A program made the translations under genes and the position numbers. A DNA stretch of 64,000 nucleotides, taken from positions 124,001-188,000 of the forward strand of contig JADJPF010000007.1 in assembly GCA_016713405.1 (NCBI GenBank), given 5' to 3'. Numbering within the stretch: position 1 is the stretch's first letter; each line of letters starts with the position of its first letter. A model generated the notes under the pieces. That model was not told the DNA's origin. It saw nothing but the letters and a program-made list of their open reading frames with translations, and ran no database searches. This stretch comes from Blastocatellia bacterium. Lineage in GTDB: Bacteria; Acidobacteriota; Blastocatellia; Chloracidobacteriales; JADJPF01. Below are positions 36,433 through 46,267 of this stretch, in pieces.

Positions 36433-37723
36433 TTTTCTTTAGTCCTCCAACCATCCAAGTAGCAAATTGTAACCACCAAAGTATTGAGACTAATGGGTCA
36501 CGAAAAAAATATTTTGTGTAAGGGTCAAGTAGCTTTTGTTTATTGCTTTTATAGGTTTCTAGAAAAAATTGGACTTGTTTAATAATAGGATTTGGTGCGC
36601 TTAGGTTATCTAAAGGTTCTTTTCCTTGAATACTAGTTCTAAATTTATAAAACAGCCGGTCTAAAACTTCTAGACCAAGAAGTTGTATATCATCAACAGG
36701 ACAAACAAATAATACTCCTAATGGATAATCTTTAATTGCTTCAACTTCTTGACCTTGAGCAATTTTTAGACACATCAAAGGCTCATTTATGCCTAGTTCC
36801 AGACGGTTCCAAAGCTGACGAGGATAGCGGGCATTCATTTCCATTAATTTTTGCACGCCATCACGAGGGTCAATCATGGTTTCAATTCCCATTGCCCCAT
36901 ACCAACCTACTTGTTTAACTATTTTTCTCATATCTATTGCATATTGTTCTAAGGGAAAGGTTTCCGACACTGTGCAATAACGAGAAGTTAAGCGAAGTTT
37001 ACGCACTTTTTTCTTATGAAAAGAAAATTTAATTTCTCCTTGACGGTCTACCACAAATTGAACAGAAGTTACTATGCCACCTGGGATATATTCTTGAATT
37101 AGCGGATTGCTATGATCTTTAACTACTTTTGGTAATTTTTCTAGTAGTTCCTCATAAGTTTTTACTATTACTGTTCCACGACTGCCAGAAGTAAAACGAG
37201 GTTTAACAACTAGGGGAAAACCTTCTTTTTCTACTACAGCTTTTAAGTCTAGCGTTTCGTCATAAAGATAAGTTCGCGGACAAGGAAATCCTACGGCTTG
37301 CGCGGCTTGGACAGTGCGATATTTATCTAGCGCGTTTATGGCTGTGTCAAACTCTGGAACTGGGATAGTAACACCTAGTTTTTGAAAACGAGCTAGATTT
37401 TTAGAAAGTACATAAACATAGGGATCCCAAGTAGGATAAATTACTGTTATCTGTTCTTTTTCGCAGATTTGTAGCAAGGTTTGAACAAAGGATTCTTCCA
37501 ATGGGGTATTTTCTTGACTAATTTTGCCTGCTGCCCAATCTTCTACAGGTGCAGGAGCATAATATCTTTTATCAACTAGTAAAGAATTTGCTCCATGTGA
37601 AAGTCTAGCCTTAAAGTGGCTTTCACCTTCCATCGTTACTACAATTTTATTAGCAAAAGGTCTTAAGGCGCGGATAATATCATAAGATTGTGGTGCGTGA
37701 GTGTTGGTGACAAGTAAATTCAT
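36422..37723 (-). CDS. ATP-grasp ligase-like protein
   Basis: A 433-residue protein of the carbamoyl-phosphate-synthetase-like ATP-grasp group, which joins a carboxylate to an amine, thiol or similar via acyl phosphate. An N-terminal Rossmann-like half (LLVTNTHAPQSYDIIRALRP) precedes the ATP-grasp core with FPLVVKPRFTSGSRGTVIV, LIQEYIPGG and the metal-binding LMEMNARYPRQLW. The C terminus (PLVSILWWLQFATWMVGGLK) is hydrophobic and may contact the membrane. It sits between a GT4 gene (three-base gap) and TctC. The substrate is unknown. Confidence 0.85.
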   Translation of the reverse strand: MNLLVTNTHAPQSYDIIRALRPFANKIVVTMEGESHFKARLSHGANSLLVDKRYYAPAPVEDWAAGKISQENTPLEESFVQTLLQICEKEQITVIYPTWDPYVYVLSKNLARFQKLGVTIPVPEFDTAINALDKYRTVQAAQAVGFPCPRTYLYDETLDLKAVVEKEGFPLVVKPRFTSGSRGTVIVKTYEELLEKLPKVVKDHSNPLIQEYIPGGIVTSVQFVVDRQGEIKFSFHKKKVRKLRLTSRYCTVSETFPLEQYAIDMRKIVKQVGWYGAMGIETMIDPRDGVQKLMEMNARYPRQLWNRLELGINEPLMCLKIAQGQEVEAIKDYPLGVLFVCPVDDIQLLGLEVLDRLFYKFRTSIQGKEPLDNLSAPNPIIKQVQFFLETYKSNKQKLLDPYTKYFFRDPLVSILWWLQFATWMVGGLKKIGK

Positions 37724-37726
37724 GTT

Positions 37727-38959
37727 TTAGCTTTGTCCAAGTATTAGATTTTTACTATTGGCAATTTCTTGAATTAAGGTTAAATACTGGTTTATATGGG
37801 CTTGAGGTGTCCAGTTTTCTTGATAAGCTTGATAGCCAAGCATCCCAAGTTTATTTCGCTCGTCAGTGTCTGTCAATAATTGCTCCATTGCTGTTAGTAG
37901 TTCTGTTTCATTATTATAGGTAAATCCTCCACCGCTTTTTTCAATTAGTTCTGGCATTCCTCCTAGATTGTGAGCAATTACAGGAGTTTTTTCCCGAAAA
38001 GCTTCTATGATGACTAGAGCGAAAATTTCATAGCAAATTGACGGAACAATCAATGCAATTGCTTGTTGGAAAAGTTTTTGTAATTCATCGCTAGACTTAA
38101 ACCCTAAAAATTCTATATTAGGGCTACTTGATGCTAAAGTTTTTAACTCATTCTCAAAGCTACCTTTACCAACAATTAATAATCTAGCCTTTTTATACTT
38201 ATGAAAAATGGGGATAATGGTTTGTAAACCTTTTATTTTCTCTAATCTACCGACATAAAGAAAATATGGTAGCTCATTTGTTTCTTGGAACTCATTAGCT
38301 AAACTTATTGAAGGAGAAACAAAATTAGGTAAATGCACAATAGGAATTTTCAAGCCCATTTTATAATGAATATCTGCTGTAAATTGACTAGGTCTAATAA
38401 AACGGTCTACATTTTTTAGCATTTCTTCTAACAAACCAAAGTAACGCCACCATTGAGGAGGACGTAAATATACTAATGAACAAGCAAAGCAACTAGGCTC
38501 AGTACAAAGCTCTTTATTAAACTTAAATAATGTATGAGTTTGACACACTAGCCAATATTCATGCATTGTATAAAGCTTAATAGCTTGTCCATAAGCTAGT
38601 AGTTTAGGCCCACCTACTAAAGAAATATTATGATAATGAATTACATCAAATTGTTGATTAAGAATATCTTGAAGCTTTTTTGTCTTAAAAAGCGGCCAAC
38701 CTGTTTGCTGTGTGGCAAGCGGCGAGAGCATCCCAACCGCACTTTCTAGACGATGAATTTTTACATTAGGATGCTCTATATAATTACCTGTAGTTATTTT
38801 TTTAGAGAGAAGTTGATAGGAATCTAGACAATGAATAATTTCTATTTTGTGATCGCGTTTTGCTAACTCGTTTGCTAATGAATAAATAAACGCACCATCT
38901 CCACCAAAATGATAAGGTGGATAAAAAGTTGTCACCATACAAAAACGTAAAGGTTTCAT
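37727..38959 (-). CDS. Glycosyltransferase family 4
   Basis: A 410-residue GT-B fold retaining glycosyltransferase. The N terminus FYPPYHFGGDGAFIYSLANELAKRGH-like region (here FYPPYHFGGDGAFIYSLA) and the C-terminal domain LYVGRLEKIKGLQTII, LLIVGKGSFE and the E-x7-E motif within PSICYEIFALVIIEAFREK identify GT4. The Cys-rich stretch CTEPSCFACSLVYLR near 150 is common in this subgroup. The substrate is not readable. Its start overlaps the deacetylase stop by four bases (ATGA). Confidence 0.93.
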   Translation of the reverse strand: MKPLRFCMVTTFYPPYHFGGDGAFIYSLANELAKRDHKIEIIHCLDSYQLLSKKITTGNYIEHPNVKIHRLESAVGMLSPLATQQTGWPLFKTKKLQDILNQQFDVIHYHNISLVGGPKLLAYGQAIKLYTMHEYWLVCQTHTLFKFNKELCTEPSCFACSLVYLRPPQWWRYFGLLEEMLKNVDRFIRPSQFTADIHYKMGLKIPIVHLPNFVSPSISLANEFQETNELPYFLYVGRLEKIKGLQTIIPIFHKYKKARLLIVGKGSFENELKTLASSSPNIEFLGFKSSDELQKLFQQAIALIVPSICYEIFALVIIEAFREKTPVIAHNLGGMPELIEKSGGGFTYNNETELLTAMEQLLTDTDERNKLGMLGYQAYQENWTPQAHINQYLTLIQEIANSKNLILGQS

Positions 38960-39750
38960 AAAAAATGAGGAAGAAATGTTTGGCGTATTTTACGGGGAAT
39001 GTTTCTTAGTTGCAAATAAATAGACAATAATTCATTTGTCATCATTAAATTAAATAATTTTTCTTGTCGTAAATAATAAGTTTCTACACGCTCTAATAAA
39101 TAAAGGTTACTAGTAGACTGTACTAGTCCAAGATTTGTGCTACAAGCACAACTATAATATTTTTGGACAAGTTCTAAGCTAGTTTTATCATAATAACCAT
39201 AAGGATAAGCAAAACTATTAATTTCTGTTCCTAGAATATCTTCAATCATTGCTTTTGACTCATAAATTTCAGCTACTAATTCTTTTTTTGGCAATTTAGT
39301 TAAATTTGGGTGTGTAAGTGTATGTGACCCAATACTAATGTTTGCTGCTTGCATCAGTTTAATTTCATGCCAACTTAACATTGTGCGTCCTTGTATTGAT
39401 GGTAAACGCTCAAGGGTTGTTAATGGCTTGGTTTTTCCTGTGGTGATAAAAATCGTGGCTGTAAAATTATATTTTTGCAGTACAGGAAAAGCTTGCTCAT
39501 AAACGCTTCTGTAACCATCGTCAAATGTAATAACAAAACTATTTTTAGGAAAAGTTTTGTTTTCTTGTAAATAGTTGGGAATAGTAGATAAATTCAACGT
39601 CTGATAACCAGATAAATATAATTTAGAAATAGCTTTTTCAAAACTTTTAGGTGAAAAAGCTATATTAAAAGATGAATTATCCAAAGCATGAAAAAGTAGT
39701 ATTGGTAGAGAATTATTTAAGACAAGATTTGCAGGATTTATAGATAACAT
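38956..39750 (-). CDS. Polysaccharide deacetylase (NodB domain)
   Basis: A 264-residue carbohydrate esterase family 4 protein that removes acetyl groups from amino sugars. It shows ITFDDGYRSVYEQAFPVL with Asp77/Asp78, the zinc ligands in SHTLTHPN (His143 and His147) and FAYPYGYYDKTSLE. No signal peptide is obvious, which is odd for an enzyme expected to act outside the cytoplasm. It is the first gene of the six-gene minus-strand unit. Confidence 0.9.
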   Translation of the reverse strand: MLSINPANLVLNNSLPILLFHALDNSSFNIAFSPKSFEKAISKLYLSGYQTLNLSTIPNYLQENKTFPKNSFVITFDDGYRSVYEQAFPVLQKYNFTATIFITTGKTKPLTTLERLPSIQGRTMLSWHEIKLMQAANISIGSHTLTHPNLTKLPKKELVAEIYESKAMIEDILGTEINSFAYPYGYYDKTSLELVQKYYSCACSTNLGLVQSTSNLYLLERVETYYLRQEKLFNLMMTNELLSIYLQLRNIPRKIRQTFLPHFL

Positions 39751-39869
39751 TTTAAGGCTAGTTTATCAGGCTTTATTGTATTTAAGTTAGCTAAATTTTA
39801 AGTACACTGTAAACTAAGTTTTTTGATGTTTTATCTCTTAAAGCCTTAACAGGACGAAATAACTATAGT

Positions 39870-40049
39870 CTAAGGCATAAACCCTAGACAATAATAATTA
39901 AATATCTTTAAGCCCTGAAAGGGCGTGCATAGTCTTTTCTTGCTATTAAAAAACTCTACGCCCCGTTGGGGCTTTTAGGGGTACTATATTATCATACGTA
40001 AGGTTGAAACCCTACGCTACAAATATGCCGCCCCGTTGGGGCTTAAGAT
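39870..40049. repeat. REP-like intergenic repeat cluster
   Basis: The spacer holds two identical palindromes GCCCCGTTGGGGC (39960-39972 and 40030-40042), a related AAGCCCTGAAAGGGCG (39910-39925), and two copies of a degenerate TAAGG..AAACCCTA motif (about 39870 and 39999). The units repeat with about 70-bp spacing. Similar palindromic repeats of GCCCC/GGGGC type are scattered in many bacterial genomes. No transposase is adjacent. The rest of the 39751-40080 gap shows nothing else. Confidence 0.75.
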
Positions 40050-40080
40050 TAAAATATCAGAACATTCAATTTACAGAGTA

Positions 40081-42026
40081 TTAAGCAGGTGAAGATAAAA
40101 TTTCTTCTACTTTTTTAGTAAGTAAAGTTAGATTAAATGGTTTGGAAATAAAATAAGTTCCAGGGTTAAATATTCCTCGATCTGCAATTACTCTATCTGT
40201 GTAATTAGATGAATAAAGAACTTTTAGTTTAGGATATAAAGCATTTAGCCAATCAACAAAATTATCTGCATTCATATAAGACATTGCTATATCTGTTATC
40301 AATAAGTCTATAGGAGGGTGTTTTTCACAAATATGTAAGGCTTCATTAGCATTAGTAGAAACTATAACTTTATAACCAACTTCGGTAAGGATCAAATTAA
40401 CAAGTGTACGAACAGCTTCATCATCTTCAATTAGTAAAATAGTCTTTTCACCACTAATAATAAAATCTTCTTTTGAATTTGCTCAGTAACTTCACTTTCT
40501 CTAAGTTCCCTAGGAATAAATATTAAAAATTTAGTGCCTTTGTTAAGTTCACTAGCTACTTTTATACAACCATTGCTTTGTTTAACAATACCATAAACAG
40601 TAGATAAACCTAAACCAGTACCTTTACCAATTTCTTTGGTAGTAAAAAATGGGTCAAAAATACGTGTTTTTGTAGTTTCATCCATACCAGAACCGGTATC
40701 GCTAACAGAGAGCAGAACATATTCTCCTGGTTTAATACTTAAATTATACTCCTCCATTGATTTTTCTAGTATGACATTAGCTGTTTCAATTAAGATATTT
40801 CCTCCCATTGGCATAGCGTCTTTAGAATTTACTGCTAGATTCATTATTACTTGATCCATATGACTTGGGCCAACTTTAACATTCCATAGGTTTTGGGCAA
40901 GGTTTATCTTTAATTCTATATTTTCACCGATTACTCTTTGCAACATTTTTCCCATATCATTAACAAGATTATTTAAGTTAATAATTTTTGGTTGAATAAC
41001 TTCTTTGCGGCTAAAAGCTAGCAATTGACGAGTAAGCATAGTTGCTCGTTCTACAGATTTAAGGATTTCTTGTAGATTTGTTGATAAAGTGTCTTTTTCT
41101 GAAATATGCAGGCTAACAAATTCAGCATTTACATTGATTACTGTAAGAAGATTATTAAAATCATGAGCAATTCCACCAGCAAGCCGCCCTATTGCTTCCA
41201 TTTTTTGTGCTTGTAGAAATTGTTCTTGGCTTTGGCGTAAAGCTTCTTCTGCCTGCTTAAGTTCTGTAATGTCTTCTACTGTACCTTCACATAGTATTTC
41301 ACCATTTTGATCTTGTACAGTTTTAGCATTTATAGAAGCCCACAACAACTGCTTATCTTTACTATAAAATTGAGCTTCAAACCTAGAAACAAAACCTTGG
41401 CTTTCCATTAGTTCTTCAAACTCGATATATTTTTTGGGATCAACATAAAGCTGTGAGCGAAGATCCTTTATAGTGCTTATCATTTCTTGAGGAGAGCTAA
41501 AACCAAAAATACGTGCAAGTGCTGGGTTGGCTATTAATATTTGTCCTTGATTGGTAGTTTGAAAAATTCCTTCTGTAGCATTCTCAAAAATGCTTCGGTA
41601 ACGTGCTTCAGCTTTTTTTAGCTCATTAGCTATAAGCTGTCGTTCTTTGCGAAGCTGGCCTTGTTCTAAAGCTTGTGAAACAGCTTGACCTAAGCGAGCC
41701 AAACGATCTTTTAAGAGATAATCTGTTGCTCCAAGTTTCATAGCTAAAATTGCAGTATCATCACCAATTGCACCAGAAACAATAATAAAAGGTATTTCTA
41801 AGTTGCTTGCTTTTAGCAATTCTAATGCACGAATCCCGCTAAATTGAGGCAATTGATAATCAGATAAAATAATGTCTAAATCATCTCGTAAATGCTCAAG
41901 AAAATCTTCTTCAGCATCAACTCTTTCCCAAGTAGGTATAAAACCAGCATTTTTTAACGCTCTTATCAAAAATTCAGCGTCAAGATGATCATCTTCAACA
42001 ACTAAAATCCGTATTGGTTGTGGCAT
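40081..42026 (-). pseudogene. Hybrid sensor histidine kinase (REC-PAS-HisKA-HATPase-REC), frameshifted
   Basis: From ATG 42026 the protein has a receiver domain (Asp56 in ILSDYQLP), a PAS domain at about 141-260, HisKA with GRLAGGIAHDFNNLL near residue 288 and an HATPase_c domain (DTGSGMDE, GKGTGLGLSTVYGI). The frame ends at 40431. A second receiver domain continues in another frame (LLIEDDEAVRTL, DLLITDIAM) to 40081. Adding one base at T4 40471-40474 joins them as QKEDFIISGEK. The restored protein would have about 648 residues. It lies in a three-gene signalling cluster. Confidence 0.8.
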
Positions 42027-42029
42027 GTT

Positions 42030-42482
42030 TTATCCCTCTAACCTTGGTGCTTGATTGAGAAGCAGCCAATACATTCCCAAATTTCTTACAGATTCTATAA
42101 ATTGATCAAAACTTACTGGTTTTACTATGTAGCTATTAACACCTAATTGATAACTTTCTATAACGTCTTTCTGTTCTCTAGAAGATGTTAAAACTACTAC
42201 AGGAATATCTTTAGTTCTTTCATCATTTTTGATACGTTCCAAGACTTCTAAACCATCTATTTTAGGTAACTTTAAGTCAAGTAATATTACTTTGGGTTTA
42301 TCTTCAATTTTACTGTTAGAATAAGGGCCTTCACAAAAGATAAATTCTATGGCTTCTTCTCCATCTCTAGCAACCTGAATATGGTTAGCAAGGTTAGCTT
42401 TCCGCAGTGCGCGAATTGTTAATTCAAGATCTTGTGGGTTATCTTCGACTAATAATATTTCTACATCATTAATTCCTGTCAT
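42030..42482 (-). CDS. Single-domain response regulator (Rcp1-like)
   Basis: A 150-residue stand-alone receiver domain with LVEDNPQD, phosphoacceptor Asp69 in [19 protein letters not shown] and [11 protein letters not shown]. There is no output domain. Such regulators often shuttle phosphate from a phytochrome-type PAS kinase, and one is encoded directly upstream, overlapping by 14 bases. The hybrid kinase gene follows three bases after its stop. Confidence 0.92.
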   Translation of the reverse strand: MTGINDVEILLVEDNPQDLELTIRALRKANLANHIQVARDGEEAIEFIFCEGPYSNSKIEDKPKVILLDLKLPKIDGLEVLERIKNDERTKDIPVVVLTSSREQKDVIESYQLGVNSYIVKPVSFDQFIESVRNLGMYWLLLNQAPRLEG

Positions 42483-44781
42483 TTTTCTTTATCCCTTCAA
42501 GAGTAAAATAAAAGGTAGCACCTTTGCCTTTGGTCGCTTCAGTCCAAATGCGACCACCATGACGGGTAATAATTCTTTGTACAATAGCTAAACCAACACC
42601 AGTACCTTCAAAATCTTCTGCTCGGTGTAGTCTTTGAAAAACTCCAAAAAGTTTATGAGCATATTTCATATCAAAACCTGCTCCATTATCTTCTATAAAA
42701 TATATTTTTTCCTCTTCAATTTCTTTATATCCAACTTTAATAACAGCATGTTCTTGCACTCTAGTATATTTTAGAGCATTAGATAAAAGATTACTCCACA
42801 CCTGTTTTAGAAGTGATGGATCTCCTTGACAATATGGTAATTCTGCTAGCTCAAACTCAATATTTCTTCCTTTATGCTCTTCTTTTAATTCTTTATATAA
42901 ATCACTTACTAATTTAGTAGGATCAAATAAACGTTTACTGATAGGTTGTCTACTTAGACGAGAAAAGCTAAGCAGATCATCAATTAAGGCTCCCATACGT
43001 TGCGCACCTTCTCGAATCATATGCAGGTAACGTTGCCCATCTTTAGGCAACATCTGTGCATAATCTTCTAAAACTGCTTGAGAAAAACCATCAACAGTAC
43101 GTAAGGGAGAACGCAGGTCATGAGAAACAGAATAACTAAAAGCTTCTAGTTCTTTATTAGCGGCTTCTAGTTCAAGTGTTCGCTGTTTGACACGTTGTTC
43201 TAAATCTAAATTAAGCTTACGGATTTCTTCTTCTGCTTCTTTGCGCTGAGTTATATCTTGAATTTGTGAAACAAAGTATAAGGGTTGGCCTTTGGAATCC
43301 CAAACTAAGGAAACGTTTAATTGGGCCCAAATTGTATGACCATTTTTATGTATATATCGCTTTTCCATTTGATAAGTCTCAATCTCACGATTAAGCACTT
43401 GTTGGACATATTTAAGATCAGTTTCAAGATCATCTAAATATGTAACAGTTTGAAAATCTATGTTAAGTAACTCTTCTTTTGTATAACCAAGAATATTACA
43501 AATTGCAGAATTTACATTTAACCATTTACCATTTGTAGCAACTAGGGCAAGACCTATAGGCGAATGCTGCATAGCTGCGCGAAAGCGTTCTTCACTAAAA
43601 TAGAGTAATTCTTCTGCACGCCTGCGGTTTAAATGAGTGTTAAGCATATCTGCAATAGATTGAATAAGATCCCGCTCTTCTGCAAGGAATGGGCCTTCTG
43701 CTTTTATTTCTCTTTCTTCAAGATAAACAACTTCAATACTACCTTTTTGACCATCTTTAGTAACAAATTGAGATATTTGTTTCCATGGACTTTCACGCCA
43801 ATCACTTGTTTGTACTTCAATTTCGCCATAGCAAATACGTGCTTGACAAATTTCAGGATATTGCCAAGCAGGAGGAAGCAATGTTACTAAGCGTGTGAAA
43901 AATTCTTTATTTGGAGGAAGTTCTGATTGAAATAGACGAAAAGCTTGATGTAGTGCTGTTAATTCTTTGACTCTTTCTGTTAATTCACGAGTTATTACAA
44001 GTAGTCTAGCTTCGCTTTCTTGTAAGGCTTGTTCGGTTTGTTTATGTTTTGTAATATCGCGGCCTGTAGATTGTATTTCTAATAAATTTCCATTTTTGTC
44101 AAAAATACCTCGATCTATCCATTCTTGCCAAAATCTTTCCCCTGTGATCGAAACACTTTCATGAATATCTATAGAAACAGGATTAGTAAAAGTTATAGAC
44201 TTAATCTTTTGCCTTATGGCTTCATGATACTCTTCAGCTACTAAAGGTATAAAACTAGTACCAATTAAATCTTCTCGTTTTTGATTAAAAGTCTGGCAAT
44301 AAGCATTATTTACAAAAGTACGTGTTCCATCAGGTTGCCACCTAACAAGCATTTCTGGCTGATACTCAATAACTGTACGTAAGAACTCTTCATTTTTTTT
44401 CATTGCTTCTTCTGAAGCTTTTTGTTTATTTTTTTTAGACCATTTTATTAGTAACCAACTCAATAAAAGCGGCCCAACTGTATCTACAATAACTAACCCA
44501 AACATACTAATAAAAGAGTTTCTTAATGAAAGTTTGACTATTAAATTTATGATAAAAATTATAGTAAGAATTTTAGGCCAGAAATTTTTAGGATTAAGTA
44601 AGAATGCGGCTACAGCAATACTGCTAGCAGGCCAAATAAGTATGTTTGATGAGCCAGCAAAAAGATAAGATAATTTATTAACTATAAAATATACTAAAGC
44701 AATTACTCCCAAAGAAAGTAATTCTTTTGATGAAGAATAACTAGTTATTTTAGGATCAGCCTCTTGCCCCGTAATTTTCAC
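42469..44781 (-). CDS. Membrane-bound multi-PAS sensor histidine kinase
   Basis: A 770-residue kinase. The N terminus has four or so hydrophobic helices (about 22-115, MASE1-like), followed by a PAS domain, a GAF-like region (about 290-380), a second PAS/PAC (about 390-500), and a HisKA of the phytochrome type ([15 protein letters not shown], His near 552). The HATPase_c domain has [15 protein letters not shown] [14 protein letters not shown] and [13 protein letters not shown]. It is the likely input kinase for the following regulator and hybrid kinase. The stimulus is unknown. Confidence 0.9.
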   Translation of the reverse strand: MKITGQEADPKITSYSSSKELLSLGVIALVYFIVNKLSYLFAGSSNILIWPASSIAVAAFLLNPKNFWPKILTIIFIINLIVKLSLRNSFISMFGLVIVDTVGPLLLSWLLIKWSKKNKQKASEEAMKKNEEFLRTVIEYQPEMLVRWQPDGTRTFVNNAYCQTFNQKREDLIGTSFIPLVAEEYHEAIRQKIKSITFTNPVSIDIHESVSITGERFWQEWIDRGIFDKNGNLLEIQSTGRDITKHKQTEQALQESEARLLVITRELTERVKELTALHQAFRLFQSELPPNKEFFTRLVTLLPPAWQYPEICQARICYGEIEVQTSDWRESPWKQISQFVTKDGQKGSIEVVYLEEREIKAEGPFLAEERDLIQSIADMLNTHLNRRRAEELLYFSEERFRAAMQHSPIGLALVATNGKWLNVNSAICNILGYTKEELLNIDFQTVTYLDDLETDLKYVQQVLNREIETYQMEKRYIHKNGHTIWAQLNVSLVWDSKGQPLYFVSQIQDITQRKEAEEEIRKLNLDLEQRVKQRTLELEAANKELEAFSYSVSHDLRSPLRTVDGFSQAVLEDYAQMLPKDGQRYLHMIREGAQRMGALIDDLLSFSRLSRQPISKRLFDPTKLVSDLYKELKEEHKGRNIEFELAELPYCQGDPSLLKQVWSNLLSNALKYTRVQEHAVIKVGYKEIEEEKIYFIEDNGAGFDMKYAHKLFGVFQRLHRAEDFEGTGVGLAIVQRIITRHGGRIWTEATKGKGATFYFTLEGIKKNDRN

Positions 44782-45029
44782 TAATAGCTCTTTATATTGT
44801 ATAGTTTTTATTTTTAGCTATTATAATTTGTGATAAGCAGAATAAACTAGATAAATTATCAGGTATTTACCTTAATTAGCTTTCTTGCACAGTTTCTAAG
44901 AGCAAAAGATTTTTATAACCAAGTTTTTAATAAAAAATCCTGATAATCAAAGATTCTAAAGCTAGATTGTCAAACGAAAATAATATTTTAACTTATTTTA
45001 TGAATAATATTTCTTAGTTTACAGAGTAT

Positions 45030-46267
45030 TTATTCATATCTTAATGCTTCTATAGGGTTTAGCTTAGAAGCTGTAATGGCAGGGTAAATGCCAAAAACTA
45101 GTCCCACACTTGCAGACACTCCAAAAGACATTGCAATTGAAGTTGATGTAACAAGTGTTGTCCAATCAGCATATAAAGCAACTAGACGAGAAGCACCAAA
45201 CCCAAATAATATTCCTAAAATACCGCCTACAAGACTAATTGTTAAAGCTTCCATCAAAATTGTAGAAGAATATCTTGACGACGTGCGCCAATTGCCCGAC
45301 GAATGCCTATTTCGCGTGTTCGCTCTAAAATATTGGCTAACATTATGTTCATAATTCCAATTCCACCAACAAGTAAGGCTATGCCAGCAATACAACTCAT
45401 TACAATATTAAAAATATTTTGGGTTTTTTGATTCTGCTCTAAAAGCTCTCGTGGCAGGACAATAGAAAAATCTTCGGCTTTGTTGTGTGTGCTAACCAAT
45501 ACTTGGTTGATTAAAACAGCACTAGGTTTTAAGGTATCAGTAGATTTAATACTTAAGATAATTTCATCTACTTCTGATTCCAGACGTTTAAGGTCGAATT
45601 TTTAAAGCCCTGTAGTTAGAGGGATATAAATATCATTACTAAAATCTTGGAGTTTAACGCCTTCAAATTCATCTTTTCCTAAATTATTATCGGCCAAAAC
45701 TCCAATAACAGTAAACCATAACTTATTGATTTTAATTTGCTTACCAATAGGAGAAAGTTTGTTAAATAGCTTTTGACGACTGCGAGAGCCAATAACACAA
45801 AACTGCTCATAATTTTTTTCATCTATTTCAGAGAAAAAACTTCCTTCCAGTAAAGAATACTTAGCTAAACGAAAATAACTAGATGTAACTCCTAGAACAT
45901 TTGCTTCGTCAGCTTTGCCAGTAAATGAAAATATTTGAAATGTTTTGACTTTTTTCTTAGCTGAATAGGTTTCTAAATCAGGTACAACAGTTTCAATTGC
46001 TTGAACGTCTCGAAGTGATAAACCTAAAGAAGTTTCTCGAATTTTCTTTAAGTCTTCATCCTTAAATTCTCTATCCTTGACAATAATATTACGCACTCCC
46101 ATTGTATCAATAATTTTTAAGCTTTCCTGTTCGGCTCCTGCTCCAATAGATAACATTGCAATTACAGCACCAACGCCAAAAATCATCCCCAACATTGTTA
46201 GAAAAGTGCGTAATTTATGAGTTTGTAGGTTGTCTATAGCTAATTTTATTTCTGATAGATATTTCAT
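45030..46267 (-). pseudogene. MacB/FtsX-type ABC permease with a stop codon and a frameshift
   Basis: Across two lesions this is one permease of about 412 residues. The N-terminal part has the typical LQTHKLRTFLTMLGMIFGVG helix and periplasmic domain. It stops at TAA 45602-45604 but continues in the same frame as [15 protein letters not shown]. It then runs through [20 protein letters not shown] and [12 protein letters not shown] and breaks at A4 45256-45259, where one more base would give [13 protein letters not shown]. The C terminus ISKLNPIEALRYE-type end (here SKLNPIEALRYE) is intact. MacB-like permeases lacking their own ATPase domain need a separate one, and none is adjacent. The ATG lies inside the preceding frame. 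Confidence 0.75.

Noticed and set aside
39870..40049. A CRISPR array
   Set aside because: Only two exact palindromes and degenerate flanks are present. There are no unique spacers of regular length and no cas genes.
40081..44781. A phytochrome photoreceptor system
   Set aside because: The kinase has the phytochrome-type HisKA and an Rcp1-like partner, but no chromophore-binding GAF-PHY Cys or His motif could be seen.
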